This document shows, one piece after another, positions 1 through 7,029 of a stretch of DNA of 41,320 nucleotides. The notes under the pieces were generated by a model. It was not told where the DNA came from, did no database searches, and worked only from the letters and a program-made list of their open reading frames with translations. The translations under genes and the position numbers were made by a program. Positions within the stretch are counted from its first letter, which is position 1, and every line of letters starts with the position of its first letter. This DNA is from an uncultured Lachnoclostridium sp. (GTDB lineage Bacteria > Bacillota > Clostridia > Lachnospirales > Lachnospiraceae), in assembly GCA_947369165.1 (NCBI GenBank), contig CANBKJ010000018.1:1-41320 (forward strand), read 5' to 3'.

Positions 1-40
1 AATATATAGGCTATAACCAATTTTTAAAGGAGATTTTCAC

Positions 41-1606
41 ATGAATAATAAACTATTTTACCAAAATCCAATCCTTTCCGGTTTTTATCCAGATCCCTCC
101 ATGTGCCGGGTGGGAGATGATTATTATCTTGTAACATCCACCTTCGCCTATTTCCCAGGAGTGCCCATCTTCCACAGCCGGGACCTGGTCCACTGGGAAC
201 AGATTGGAAACATTTTGGACCGTCCGACCCAGCTTCCATTAGAAAATGCCGGGGTGAGCCAGGGCATCTTTGCGCCGACCCTGCGCTATCACAGCGGAAC
301 GTTTTATATGATCACGACAAATGTAAGCAGTGCTCTGGGAAATTTCATCGTCACCGCAAAGGACCCCGCAGGTCCCTGGTCTGAACCCTACCCTCTCGAA
401 TCCGAAGGGATTGACCCATCCCTGTTTTTTGACGATGACGACAGATGTTATTACTGCGGCACCAAACCAAGGCGTGAGGGTTCTCGCTATTTTGGAGATA
501 ATGAGATCTACATACAGGAGCTGGACCTGAGCACGATGAAACTTGTGGGAGAAAGCTATCCGGCGTGGCATGGGGCACTTCGGGATGTAGAATGGCCGGA
601 AGGACCCCATATTTACAAAAAAGATGGCTGGTACTATCTACTGATCTCCGAGGCAGGCACGGCACACAACCACGCCATTTCCATAGCCAGGAGCAAAAGC
701 CTGTTTGAGCCATTCGAGGGCTGCAGAGCCAATCCCATTATGACTCACCGCCATCTTGGTTTTTCTTACCCCATTGTCAATGTCGGCCATCCTGACATTG
801 TCGAAACCCAGAACGGAGAATGGTGGATGATCCTTCTGGCCTCCCGCCCCTATGGCGGCTATCACCGTAATTTGGGCAGAGAAACCTTTCTGGTACCCAT
901 GACCTGGGAAGATGGATGGCCGATCATCAATCCGGGAAAAGGGATTGTAGAAACCACATCAGAAGCCCCGGATCTTCCTCTGCATTTTACAGATCCAGTT
1001 CCCGCCACAGAACATTTTGACAGAGACTCCCTTCCTATGCATTTTATGTATCTGAGAAATCCTGACCTTGAAAATTATTCTTTGACAAGCAAAAAAGGAT
1101 ACCTTTCGCTGCGGTGCTCAAAGGATATCCTCTCTTCCTCTGGAAACCCAAGTTATGTATGCCAGAGGCAGAAAGAGTTCAACTTCCGCTTCGAGACAGC
1201 GATGGAATTTTCCCCGTCTTCCGTTAAGGACCAGGCTGGTATCGCCATTTTCCAATGTGAGAGCTCAAACTACCAGTGTCTGGTAAGTACCGACGGCCAC
1301 TCCACAATCATCTCTGTCCTTCGCACCTGGAAAGATGAGACAACCATCCTGAAATCTATTTCCCTGGAACACGCCTGCAACCGCCTGACACTGAGGCTGG
1401 AAGCCCGTCTTCAAGACCTGTCCTTCCAATACAGCACGGATGGAACCAATTATACTACTATCATAGACCGCATAGATGGAAGAATCCTCTGTACCGATGC
1501 CACGGGAGGTTTTGTAGGAAACACTCTGGGTGTGTATGCCACCTCAAACGGAGAGGACAGTAATGCTTTCGCTTATTTTGATTATGTAACGTACATTGGA
1601 ATTTGA
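41..1606 (+). CDS. GH43 family beta-xylosidase / alpha-L-arabinofuranosidase
   Basis: Predicted glycoside hydrolase of family 43 (521 aa), acting on xylan or arabinoxylan side products. The N-terminal five-bladed propeller shows the family catalytic set: base Asp18 in YPDPS, pKa-modulating Asp125 in GIDPS, and general acid Glu187 in WPEGPH. From about residue 330 the chain looks like the C-terminal beta-sandwich (concanavalin-like) domain usual for beta-xylosidases of this family. There is no signal peptide, so it should be cytoplasmic and act on imported oligosaccharides. The start is well supported: AAAGGAG at 26-32, then ATG at 41. Any upstream partner (transporter, regulator) lies outside the window. 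The exact substrate (xylosidase versus arabinofuranosidase) cannot be settled from sequence. No clear hairpin terminator follows before the tRNA promoter. Confidence 0.92.
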   Translation: MNNKLFYQNPILSGFYPDPSMCRVGDDYYLVTSTFAYFPGVPIFHSRDLVHWEQIGNILDRPTQLPLENAGVSQGIFAPTLRYHSGTFYMITTNVSSALGNFIVTAKDPAGPWSEPYPLESEGIDPSLFFDDDDRCYYCGTKPRREGSRYFGDNEIYIQELDLSTMKLVGESYPAWHGALRDVEWPEGPHIYKKDGWYYLLISEAGTAHNHAISIARSKSLFEPFEGCRANPIMTHRHLGFSYPIVNVGHPDIVETQNGEWWMILLASRPYGGYHRNLGRETFLVPMTWEDGWPIINPGKGIVETTSEAPDLPLHFTDPVPATEHFDRDSLPMHFMYLRNPDLENYSLTSKKGYLSLRCSKDILSSSGNPSYVCQRQKEFNFRFETAMEFSPSSVKDQAGIAIFQCESSNYQCLVSTDGHSTIISVLRTWKDETTILKSISLEHACNRLTLRLEARLQDLSFQYSTDGTNYTTIIDRIDGRILCTDATGGFVGNTLGVYATSNGEDSNAFAYFDYVTYIGI

Positions 1607-1658
1607 ATCAACTGACTTATTGCCCCTCTCCGCGATTTAATGTTTTTTTACAAATATA

Positions 1659-1687
1659 TTGACAAAACTAATAAAAAATGGTAATAT
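1659..1687 (+). promoter_or_regulatory. Promoter of tRNA-Leu
   Basis: TTGACA at 1659-1664 and TAATAT at 1682-1687 are separated by 17 bp, a near-consensus vegetative sigma-70/SigA promoter. It ends about 33 bp before the mature tRNA. Confidence 0.85.
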
Positions 1688-1720
1688 ACTGAGTGTTGTG
1701 ACAGAAACCATCTCACACCT

Positions 1721-1803
1721 GCGGATGTGGCGGAATGGCAGACGCACAAGACTCAAAATCTTGCGGGGGTGACCTCGTGTGGGTTCAAGTCCCACCATCC
1801 GCA
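1721..1803 (+). tRNA. tRNA-Leu (anticodon CAA)
   Basis: An 83-nt cloverleaf: acceptor GCGGATG pairs with CATCCGC (1796-1802), with discriminator A at 1803. The anticodon stem CAAGA/TCTTG encloses loop CTCAAAA, giving anticodon CAA (reads UUG). There is a long class II variable arm and a T arm with GGTTCAAGTCC. CCA is not encoded. The ICE does not abut this tRNA: its integrase lies over 5 kb away. Confidence 0.95.
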
Positions 1804-1804
1804 T

Positions 1805-1833
1805 AAAAAACCTTGCATTCAGCAAGGTTTTTT
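1805..1833 (+). terminator. Intrinsic terminator after tRNA-Leu (bidirectional)
   Basis: Stem AAAAAACCTTGC / GCAAGGTTTTTT with the 5-nt loop ATTCA, directly after the tRNA. The A and T tracts on both sides allow it to stop transcription on either strand, so it can also end the minus-strand operon that finishes at 1874. Confidence 0.9.
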
Positions 1834-1873
1834 GTATTATACAGTTCTTGGAATTTTCCTGCTTTCTATTGCT

Positions 1874-2899
1874 TTATTCCGCACGGTATATATGACAGAC
1901 CCCATAACTTGAAAATGTCATAGACCTCTTGTCCGGATATCCTTTCCCGAGTCCTTTTGCGCACTTGTCGATCAGGTTCTTATCGCTGTCATCCAATTTC
2001 AGGTCTCCGCCCTGCACTGTCATATAGTAATCCACCAGCTTTCCATCCTGGAACACGAACACGATCCGTTTCCCGTCTACCATTTTTCTGAGTTCTTCAT
2101 CCTGCCTGTCACTCAGTAATGAAATAGAATTATCTTTACAGAATGTCAGCGTTTCGATATTTCCTCCCACCGTACTGGCATAGAGAAAATAATCCCCGCC
2201 AGATACGACATCTTTCACAAATTCCTGATATTTCGCCGGCATATAACAAGTAGAAAAATTAATCTGTACACTGAGCTGGAATATATTATCCGATGTCTTA
2301 CTCAGCGCAAATTCTACGCCCTGGCAGTAAAAATAATAGACATTTTCGACTCCCTCCTGCCATTTATCCTTAGACTTGTTACAATATTGTATCATCTGAG
2401 CGGCTTTTTCCAATTGTATTTTAAAACCGGTAAAACCAGCCGCCTCAATTTTAGAAATCTGATCAGTAGAGACAAACTTTCCCTGTTTGGGATCGAAAGA
2501 AAGCTCCCCATTCATATTCATAACATATTCCGGAAACACCTCCGATTTTTTCACAGTTAGAGGATTCATCTTTAAATAATCCCCTCTCTCAATTCGATCG
2601 TAACTACTTAATCCGTAGGTGTCGTCTTCCACCATTTCGCTATCATCAGCACTATCAAGGGAAGAGACCAAAATCTCCTGGTCAATCAATTCTTTTAACC
2701 CCTGGGGCAGAGGCTGATACATAATATACCCCCGCTCTTCCAAAGTTGCTCCCATTTTATTATTACTATTCTCATTCCATATACCAGTCTTTACCTCTCC
2801 GTCCCCGGCCCTGCCCATACAGAATCCTACGACAGCCAGCATCAGTACCGGCATAAGTAGAATTCCCAAAATGGATTTAAAGCGTTTTTCTTTCATCAT
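1874..2899 (-). CDS. Membrane-anchored protein of the YtrA-type ABC operon, function unknown
   Basis: A protein of about 341 aa with one N-terminal hydrophobic segment (ILGILLMPVLMLAVVGF) followed by a hydrophilic, presumably extracytoplasmic domain that I do not recognise. A Cys follows the membrane segment (GFC), but the preceding residue is Phe, a poor lipobox, so lipidation is doubtful. The gene could start at 2905 or 2899; AGGAGG lies 8 nt from the ATG at 2899 but almost touches the one at 2905, so 2899 is preferred. It is the last gene of the GntR-ATPase-permease operon and its 5' end is the first copy of the 101-bp tandem repeat. Context suggests an accessory subunit of the exporter, or a sensor of what it exports. 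Confidence 0.75.
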   Translation of the reverse strand: MMKEKRFKSILGILLMPVLMLAVVGFCMGRAGDGEVKTGIWNENSNNKMGATLEERGYIMYQPLPQGLKELIDQEILVSSLDSADDSEMVEDDTYGLSSYDRIERGDYLKMNPLTVKKSEVFPEYVMNMNGELSFDPKQGKFVSTDQISKIEAAGFTGFKIQLEKAAQMIQYCNKSKDKWQEGVENVYYFYCQGVEFALSKTSDNIFQLSVQINFSTCYMPAKYQEFVKDVVSGGDYFLYASTVGGNIETLTFCKDNSISLLSDRQDEELRKMVDGKRIVFVFQDGKLVDYYMTVQGGDLKLDDSDKNLIDKCAKGLGKGYPDKRSMTFSSYGVCHIYRAE

Positions 2900-2901
2900 C
2901 T

Positions 2902-3000
2902 TCATCCCCTCCTCTGCTTCTTGAATCCTACGACAGCAAACATCAGTACCAGCATCAATAGAACTCCCAAAATGGATTTAAAGCGTTTTTCTTTCATCAT
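2902..3000 (-). CDS. Small membrane peptide ORF (tandem copy 2)
   Basis: A 32-residue ORF (34 if the ATG at 3006 is used) created by the second repeat unit. It reads KEKRFKSILGVLLMLVLMF..., one transmembrane helix, and ends in the basic tail GFKKQRRG. AGGAGG is 8 nt before the ATG at 3000. Its TGA (2904-2902) overlaps the next unit's first ATG, so translation may be coupled to the 341-aa gene. The peptide is a truncated version of that gene's N-terminus, with Lys where the large protein has Cys. It may be functional or simply a by-product of tandem duplication. Confidence 0.5.
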   Translation of the reverse strand: MMKEKRFKSILGVLLMLVLMFAVVGFKKQRRG

Positions 3001-3002
3001 CT

Positions 3003-3101
3003 TCATCCCCTCCTCTGCTTCTTGAATCCTACGACAGCAAACATCAGTACCAGCATCAATAGAACTCCCAAAATAGATTTAAAGCGTTTTTCTTTCATCA
3101 T
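3003..3101 (-). CDS. Small membrane peptide ORF (tandem copy 3)
   Basis: Encodes the same peptide sequence as the copy at 2902-3000, with a single synonymous change (TCT for TCC, Ser). It starts at 3101 (or 3107) right after the permease stop, with the permease's own last codons (KKQRRG, stop) supplying AGGAGG. Both small ORFs share the C-terminal KKQRRG of the permease because the repeat unit includes the permease 3' end. No known family. Confidence 0.5.
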   Translation of the reverse strand: MMKEKRFKSILGVLLMLVLMFAVVGFKKQRRG

Positions 3102-3103
3102 CT

Positions 3104-4225
3104 TCATCCCCTCCTCTGCTTCTTTTTTCTAAGTATGACTGCCAGATTAAAAACGAGCAAAAATAATGCTGCGATTCCTATACTCATCATCCAATAACGA
3201 AATTCTCCCCGCGTATCTCTGTATATCGTTCCGACAAACGGAGCATTCCCGGTAGCAAGGGCAATCCCCATCCCCGCTGCCAGCGAGATTCCAGTAAAGA
3301 TAAACTGCATCACCGCATTGGAATTTACGAGCATAAAATTGTTCTCCCGAATACACCAACGACATCTTATGGAAATCAGAATTATGGCAAGCCCTATGCC
3401 GCACAAAAGCAAAAGAAACAACAATCTATCTGCATAGAACGACCATTCCAGATCATATACCGTTATGGTTTGATTCTCAAATTCTAAATATGTTTCACTT
3501 CGATAGGGGAGATACTGGATCAGACTGTGAGATATTTCTGTCATTCCTCCCATATCACCATAAATATTTGCAAACATTGTCACAAAATAAACAATAGATG
3601 CCAAAATCCCCCCTCCTACAGCAAAAGCCAGCATCATATTGTGGATACAAAGCTGCGCCACAAACAATATAAGATAGATCGCACTCATCGCCAGAAATAC
3701 AAACAAAACGATTTGCCAAATCATCAGACAGGAATTGGTATTCGTTGTTCCATCAGGAATCATTTCATTGATCTCCTGGAGCTGAGGAGTAAAGATGGCG
3801 TTCATCACCGTACCCGTCAGCCCAAACAACAAACAGGATCCCAGAATAGCAGCCTCTCCTACTCCCACTTTGATCCAGGTCTTCTTCCACTCTTTTAACG
3901 GAAGAATACGGATAAAATCAGAGATCTCCGATCGGTTTTCCGTAGCAAAGAGTCGTAAAATCAAAATAAAATCAAAAAATAGAACCCCGAAGAAAGATAG
4001 CCGTTCCATAATCCGTCTTAAACTGTCAAGAAATAGATCCCCTAAATCATAAATCCCAGCACACTCCGAATAACCCGCCAGGGCAAGCAGCCTCGAAGAT
4101 ACTTCATCTTTGATATTCATATAGACAAACAGATAAGTAATCGCCGTATATATAACTGCAAGAACAAGCAGCGGCAACACCTTTTTCATTTCCCTCTTTA
4201 TATAAACTATCGTTGGCCGACTCAT
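3104..4225 (-). CDS. ABC-2 type permease, YtrC/YtrD-like
   Basis: 373 aa, highly hydrophobic, with about six to seven predicted membrane helices. A first helix sits near residues 14-34, a large loop lies between it and the second helix, and the last helix ends in RKKKQRRG. This is the layout of ABC-2 exporters' membrane subunit. The start is at 4225: AAGGAGG sits 8 nt upstream, and the ATG overlaps the ATPase stop (ATGA), a sign of translational coupling. It should pair with the ATPase encoded just upstream to export a lipid-, peptide- or envelope-related substrate. The substrate is unknown; YtrABCDEF-like systems respond to cell-wall antibiotics. Confidence 0.85.
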   Translation of the reverse strand: MSRPTIVYIKREMKKVLPLLVLAVIYTAITYLFVYMNIKDEVSSRLLALAGYSECAGIYDLGDLFLDSLRRIMERLSFFGVLFFDFILILRLFATENRSEISDFIRILPLKEWKKTWIKVGVGEAAILGSCLLFGLTGTVMNAIFTPQLQEINEMIPDGTTNTNSCLMIWQIVLFVFLAMSAIYLILFVAQLCIHNMMLAFAVGGGILASIVYFVTMFANIYGDMGGMTEISHSLIQYLPYRSETYLEFENQTITVYDLEWSFYADRLLFLLLLCGIGLAIILISIRCRWCIRENNFMLVNSNAVMQFIFTGISLAAGMGIALATGNAPFVGTIYRDTRGEFRYWMMSIGIAALFLLVFNLAVILRKKKQRRG

Positions 4226-5115
4226 ATTCCATTCCTCCTTCGATTCGAATAGATAAACATCTCTTCCAATGAGATCTCGGTCTGTTCCGCCAGCTGTGCC
4301 CCTTTAGACAGGAAGAAGGCGATGGCATCGTCATTTTTATCTCCTTTATCCCACAAAAACGTGTACACACTTCCGATATTAGAATAATTGATGATGCGCG
4401 CGTCATCGTAAACTCCTTCCGGAATCCCATCCCGAAATACCACCTGATATTTTCCAATCCGCTCTTTTACCGTGTCTAACTCTCCCTGATAGTGAACTCC
4501 ACCAATATTCATCATCGTCACGGTATCACATATCTTCTCCAGTTCATGAAGGTGATGTGTGGATATGATAACTGCCGTCTCTCCATACTCCACCTTTGCC
4601 ACTACCTGTTCCAGCAAATCTGACTTTGCGATGGCATCCAGCCCGGAAGTCGGCTCATCCATAATCAGCACCTCAGGTCGCATCGCCATATTCAGCATAA
4701 AGGAAACCCGCATTTTCTGTCCTTTGGACAGCTGTCCGATCTTTCGTTCCATCGGAATTTCAAAAATCTGATTTAATTTATAAAATTCATCCCTGTCAAA
4801 GGTATCATACATACCCGCGTAAAAGTCCACCATTTTCCTAACCTTATAGCCCGGAAAGAAATTACAATTATCCGCCACATAACCAATCCGCTTTTTAACT
4901 TTTGGATTGTCGTAAACCGGCTCACCATCCACCAGAATATCTCCACCATCCGCTTTGAGTATTCCAGTCATACATTTGATCAATGTAGTCTTACCAGAAC
5001 CATTTGGACCAATCAGACCATGGATCTGCCCGGCTTCCACCTGAAAGGAGATGTTTTCTATCGCCGGCTTTACTCCCTGATCGTAAGCCTTCGTCACCCG
5101 ACTAACCTCTATCAT
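4222..5115 (-). CDS. ABC transporter ATP-binding protein, YtrB-like
   Basis: A nucleotide-binding subunit of about 297 aa. Visible motifs are Walker A GPNGSGKTT near residue 38, signature LSKGQ near 134, Walker B VLIMDEPTSGLD near 150-162, and the switch His in ISTHH. The C-terminal 80 residues form the extra domain typical of ABC-2 exporter ATPases. It supplies energy to the permease encoded next (4-nt overlap). Two start ATGs exist (5118 and 5115); AGGAGG is too near the first, so 5115 is preferred. It lies 9 nt after the regulator gene and is certainly co-transcribed with it. Confidence 0.93.
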   Translation of the reverse strand: MIEVSRVTKAYDQGVKPAIENISFQVEAGQIHGLIGPNGSGKTTLIKCMTGILKADGGDILVDGEPVYDNPKVKKRIGYVADNCNFFPGYKVRKMVDFYAGMYDTFDRDEFYKLNQIFEIPMERKIGQLSKGQKMRVSFMLNMAMRPEVLIMDEPTSGLDAIAKSDLLEQVVAKVEYGETAVIISTHHLHELEKICDTVTMMNIGGVHYQGELDTVKERIGKYQVVFRDGIPEGVYDDARIINYSNIGSVYTFLWDKGDKNDDAIAFFLSKGAQLAEQTEISLEEMFIYSNRRRNGI

Positions 5116-5124
5116 CATGACCTC

Positions 5125-5505
5125 CTATTCTGCACAAAGTTCATTATACAGTGCATCGATTTCATTTATTAATTCTTCTTTTCGTATTCCCATATAGATC
5201 ATTTCCATACATGCCTGACGGAACACCACAAATCCTCTTTCCCTCTGGGATTCATTCGGCCCTTTCCCCTTCTGTTCAGCGATATAGGCACCTTTCCCAC
5301 GGATCGTCACGATGACTTCCTGATGTTCCAGTTCACTGTACGCCTTCGCCACCGTTCCCGGCGTCACAGAAAGCTGCAGCGCCAGTTTCCTCACAGAAGG
5401 AATGCTGTCACCTGGTTTGAGATATCCCTTTAACACGGCCATTTTGATCTGAGAAATAATCTGTTCAAACATGGGCTGATTGCTGGTTGGATTTATCTGT
5501 ATCAC
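5125..5505 (-). CDS. GntR family transcriptional regulator, YtrA subfamily
   Basis: 126 aa, the short YtrA layout: an N-terminal winged helix-turn-helix (residues 10-75: PMFEQI, GDSIPSVRKLA, VTPGTVAKAYSEL, RGKGAYI) followed by only about 50 residues of helical dimerisation tail, with no ligand-binding domain of the FadR/HutC type. A longer reading frame runs upstream to 5667, but AAAGGAGG sits 7-8 nt before a GTG at 5505, and the promoter and operator lie inside the longer frame, so the GTG start is chosen. It probably represses its own operon and releases under envelope stress. Confidence 0.9.
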   Translation of the reverse strand: MIQINPTSNQPMFEQIISQIKMAVLKGYLKPGDSIPSVRKLALQLSVTPGTVAKAYSELEHQEVIVTIRGKGAYIAEQKGKGPNESQRERGFVVFRQACMEMIYMGIRKEELINEIDALYNELCAE

Positions 5506-5560
5506 ATATATCACCTCCTTTAACGAACGGTAATCCTCTATACTGTCTCCTGCATCGGCA

Positions 5561-5643
5561 AACTGTATCATCTGTACCAACCGTACTAACTGTATTATTC
5601 CAACCGATACAGTTATGATACACTCTTTTTTTATTTTTGTCAA
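5561..5643 (-). promoter_or_regulatory. Promoter and operator of the ytrA-like operon
   Basis: Minus-strand promoter: TTGACA (5638-5643), 17 bp, TATCAT (5615-5620). Immediately downstream is an inverted repeat AACTGTAT (5588-5595) / ATACAGTT (5607-5614) with an 11-bp spacer. A third half-site, AACTGTAT, lies at 5561-5568. The position just after the -10 is right for a GntR repressor. Confidence 0.75.
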
Positions 5644-5732
5644 ATACTTTCTCAAAAATGAGACCATTCCCTCTTCGCCATTTTGTACATGGCAATAGCC
5701 TCCTGTCCATCATTTTGACTGCATAGAACAAG

Positions 5733-5759
5733 ACCCCAGACCGTGAAACGGTTTGGGGT
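5733..5759 (-). terminator. Hairpin, possible terminator of the acetyltransferase gene
   Basis: Stem ACCCCAgACCGT / ACGGTtTGGGGT with a GAA loop. On the minus strand it is followed only by a weak, interrupted T stretch (TCTTGTT), so termination strength is uncertain. Confidence 0.45.
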
Positions 5760-5840
5760 AGAAATATCTAAAGGAGCAGCGCCCGTTTACATCGGGGTTA
5801 TGCTGTTTAATAACTGTTGCGCTCATAGCATCTCCAAAAG

Positions 5841-6428
5841 CTAAATACCTGTTTCTACAAAATGCACATCAGAATTGTCCCAATATTTTTTAAATACACC
5901 CCGGTTCTTTTCATCAAAATTTAGCTGATACATTCTAAAAGTGACCAAAAAATCTTTGGGCTGCCATTGTTCCTCATAAGAATATTGATATTGCATACCT
6001 ACTTGCCTCATAACGCCACCGCTCCGGGGATTGTTAATGTCATGTGTAGCTGTGATATAGGGAAGTCCATCCTCTTTTACCTGTGCTACAACAGCTTTCC
6101 CGGCTTCCGAGACAATCCCTCGGTGCCAGAACTCTTTCCGAAGCCCATAGCCAAAATCATAGCTTTCATCCATGTCAACTTTTATATAACCAATCGGATA
6201 GTTGTCCTCTTTCAGACAGATGGCATAAGCATAGGCTTGCGGCTTTTCATACTCAGCCGCATACCTTGCTTCAAAAAAAGTCCATGCTTCATCTATGCTT
6301 TTCAAAGGAAACCACGGTAAAAAGGTATTGACATCTTCATCAATCAATATCAGATACAGCGCGTCTATATCATTTTCCGTGAATTTTCTTAGTATAAGCC
6401 TCTTGGTTTCCAGTTTTGGTGTATTCAT
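5841..6428 (-). CDS. GNAT family N-acetyltransferase, RimJ/RimL type
   Basis: 195 aa. It opens with the RimJ/RimL-type phrase LETKRLILRKFTENDIDAL. The acetyl-CoA-binding region is around residues 85-125 (YDFGYGLRKEFWHRGIVSEA, where the usual G-x-G/A turn is modified to HRGIVSEA), followed by the NNPRSGGVMRQVGM element typical of this family. The substrate is unknown; relatives acetylate protein N-termini, ribosomal proteins or antibiotics. AGGAGG is 5 nt before ATG 6428. Monocistronic, with the hairpin at 5733-5759 downstream. Confidence 0.88.
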   Translation of the reverse strand: MNTPKLETKRLILRKFTENDIDALYLILIDEDVNTFLPWFPLKSIDEAWTFFEARYAAEYEKPQAYAYAICLKEDNYPIGYIKVDMDESYDFGYGLRKEFWHRGIVSEAGKAVVAQVKEDGLPYITATHDINNPRSGGVMRQVGMQYQYSYEEQWQPKDFLVTFRMYQLNFDEKNRGVFKKYWDNSDVHFVETGI

Positions 6429-6455
6429 ACATCCCTCCTGATTTTGGTTAATTGC

Positions 6456-6698
6456 TTAATTTCTCATATTATACCATAATTCCGAGAGTATGGAAATAGG
6501 GAGATTTTCTGCCTCCTTCCGCAGAATGAAATCAGAAAGCATCTCCATCAGCGACTCATAACGTATGTCCATATACCCGCTTCCTTCATCAAATACCACT
6601 GAGCCTATTCGATCCATATATTTTTCTCCATAAAATCTTTTAGAACACAAAAAGGCCAATACGTCTATTCCCATAGACATATCGACCTCATGTACCAT
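6456..6698 (-). pseudogene. Small ORF, probably the 3' remnant of a gene cut at the ICE left junction
   Basis: 80 aa, no recognised family. It has no convincing Shine-Dalgarno before ATG 6698. The reading frame continues upstream for a few sensible codons (EYINAN) and is then stopped by TAG at about 6717-6719, close to where the AT-rich end of the mobile element begins. The sequence (GIDVLAFLCSKRF, RYESLMEMLSDFI) reads like the C-terminal end of a larger globular protein. I therefore infer a truncated chromosomal gene; a genuine small protein is the alternative. Confidence 0.45.
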
Positions 6699-7029
6699 AT
6701 TTGCATTGATGTATTCCTACTTTAACTTAACCCCAAAATATTATAAACCTTCTTTCGTCAGCCAATTGGGGTAAAAATGGGTTAAACTCTCTCATTTAAC
6801 CGTTAAGCATTTTGCAAATCACCGTATTTATGGTGTTTTATGCTTATTCAGCCTGTGCAAGAATCTCTTTCTTGTTGTAAGAATCTTACGCAAAGTATAA
6901 CTTCTCATAAGTTCTTATAATCTCTGTATCTATGACATTCAGCCAAATCATCCTCTATATCTTTTCTTACCAACTCTTATAACTTTAAGGTCAAATGGGT
7001 TACAAATTGGGTTAAAATCCTTTCATGGG
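6699..7029. other. ICE left-end intergenic region with GGGTTAAA repeats
   Basis: AT-rich and without a gene. It contains copies of a short motif: ATGGGTTAAA at 6777-6786, ATGGGTTA at 6995-7002, TTGGGTTAAA at 7008-7017 and ATGGGTTAAA at 7025-7034, plus an inverted TTAACCCCA at 6727-6735. Such repeats next to an integrase 3' end are typical arm-type binding sites of Tn916-like integrases. An imperfect CACC/GGTG dyad is near 6818-6835. Confidence 0.55.

Larger units (their letters stand above)
2822..3124 (-). repeat. Three tandem copies of a 101-bp unit carrying an RBS and a small membrane-peptide start
   Basis: Units run 2822-2922, 2923-3023 and 3024-3124. The right two copies are almost identical (one synonymous Ser-codon change, A/G at 3075); the leftmost differs at several positions. 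Each unit on the minus strand contains AGGAGG, the start region reading MKMMKEKRFKSILG and a hydrophobic stretch. 101 is not a multiple of 3, so each copy reads into the next one's leader and stops at a TGA overlapping the next ATG (ATGA). Confidence 0.95.

Noticed and set aside
1721..1803. tRNA-Leu as the ICE attachment site
   Set aside because: The integrase lies over 5 kb away with a chromosomal-looking operon in between, the tRNA is intact, and no repeat of its 3' end was seen near the element.
2822..3124. CRISPR-like array
   Set aside because: Units are contiguous with no spacers and overlap protein-coding starts; no cas genes are present anywhere in the window.
5491..5667. Longer N-terminus for the GntR regulator
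   Set aside because: It would cover its own promoter and operator; a strong ribosome site precedes the internal GTG.
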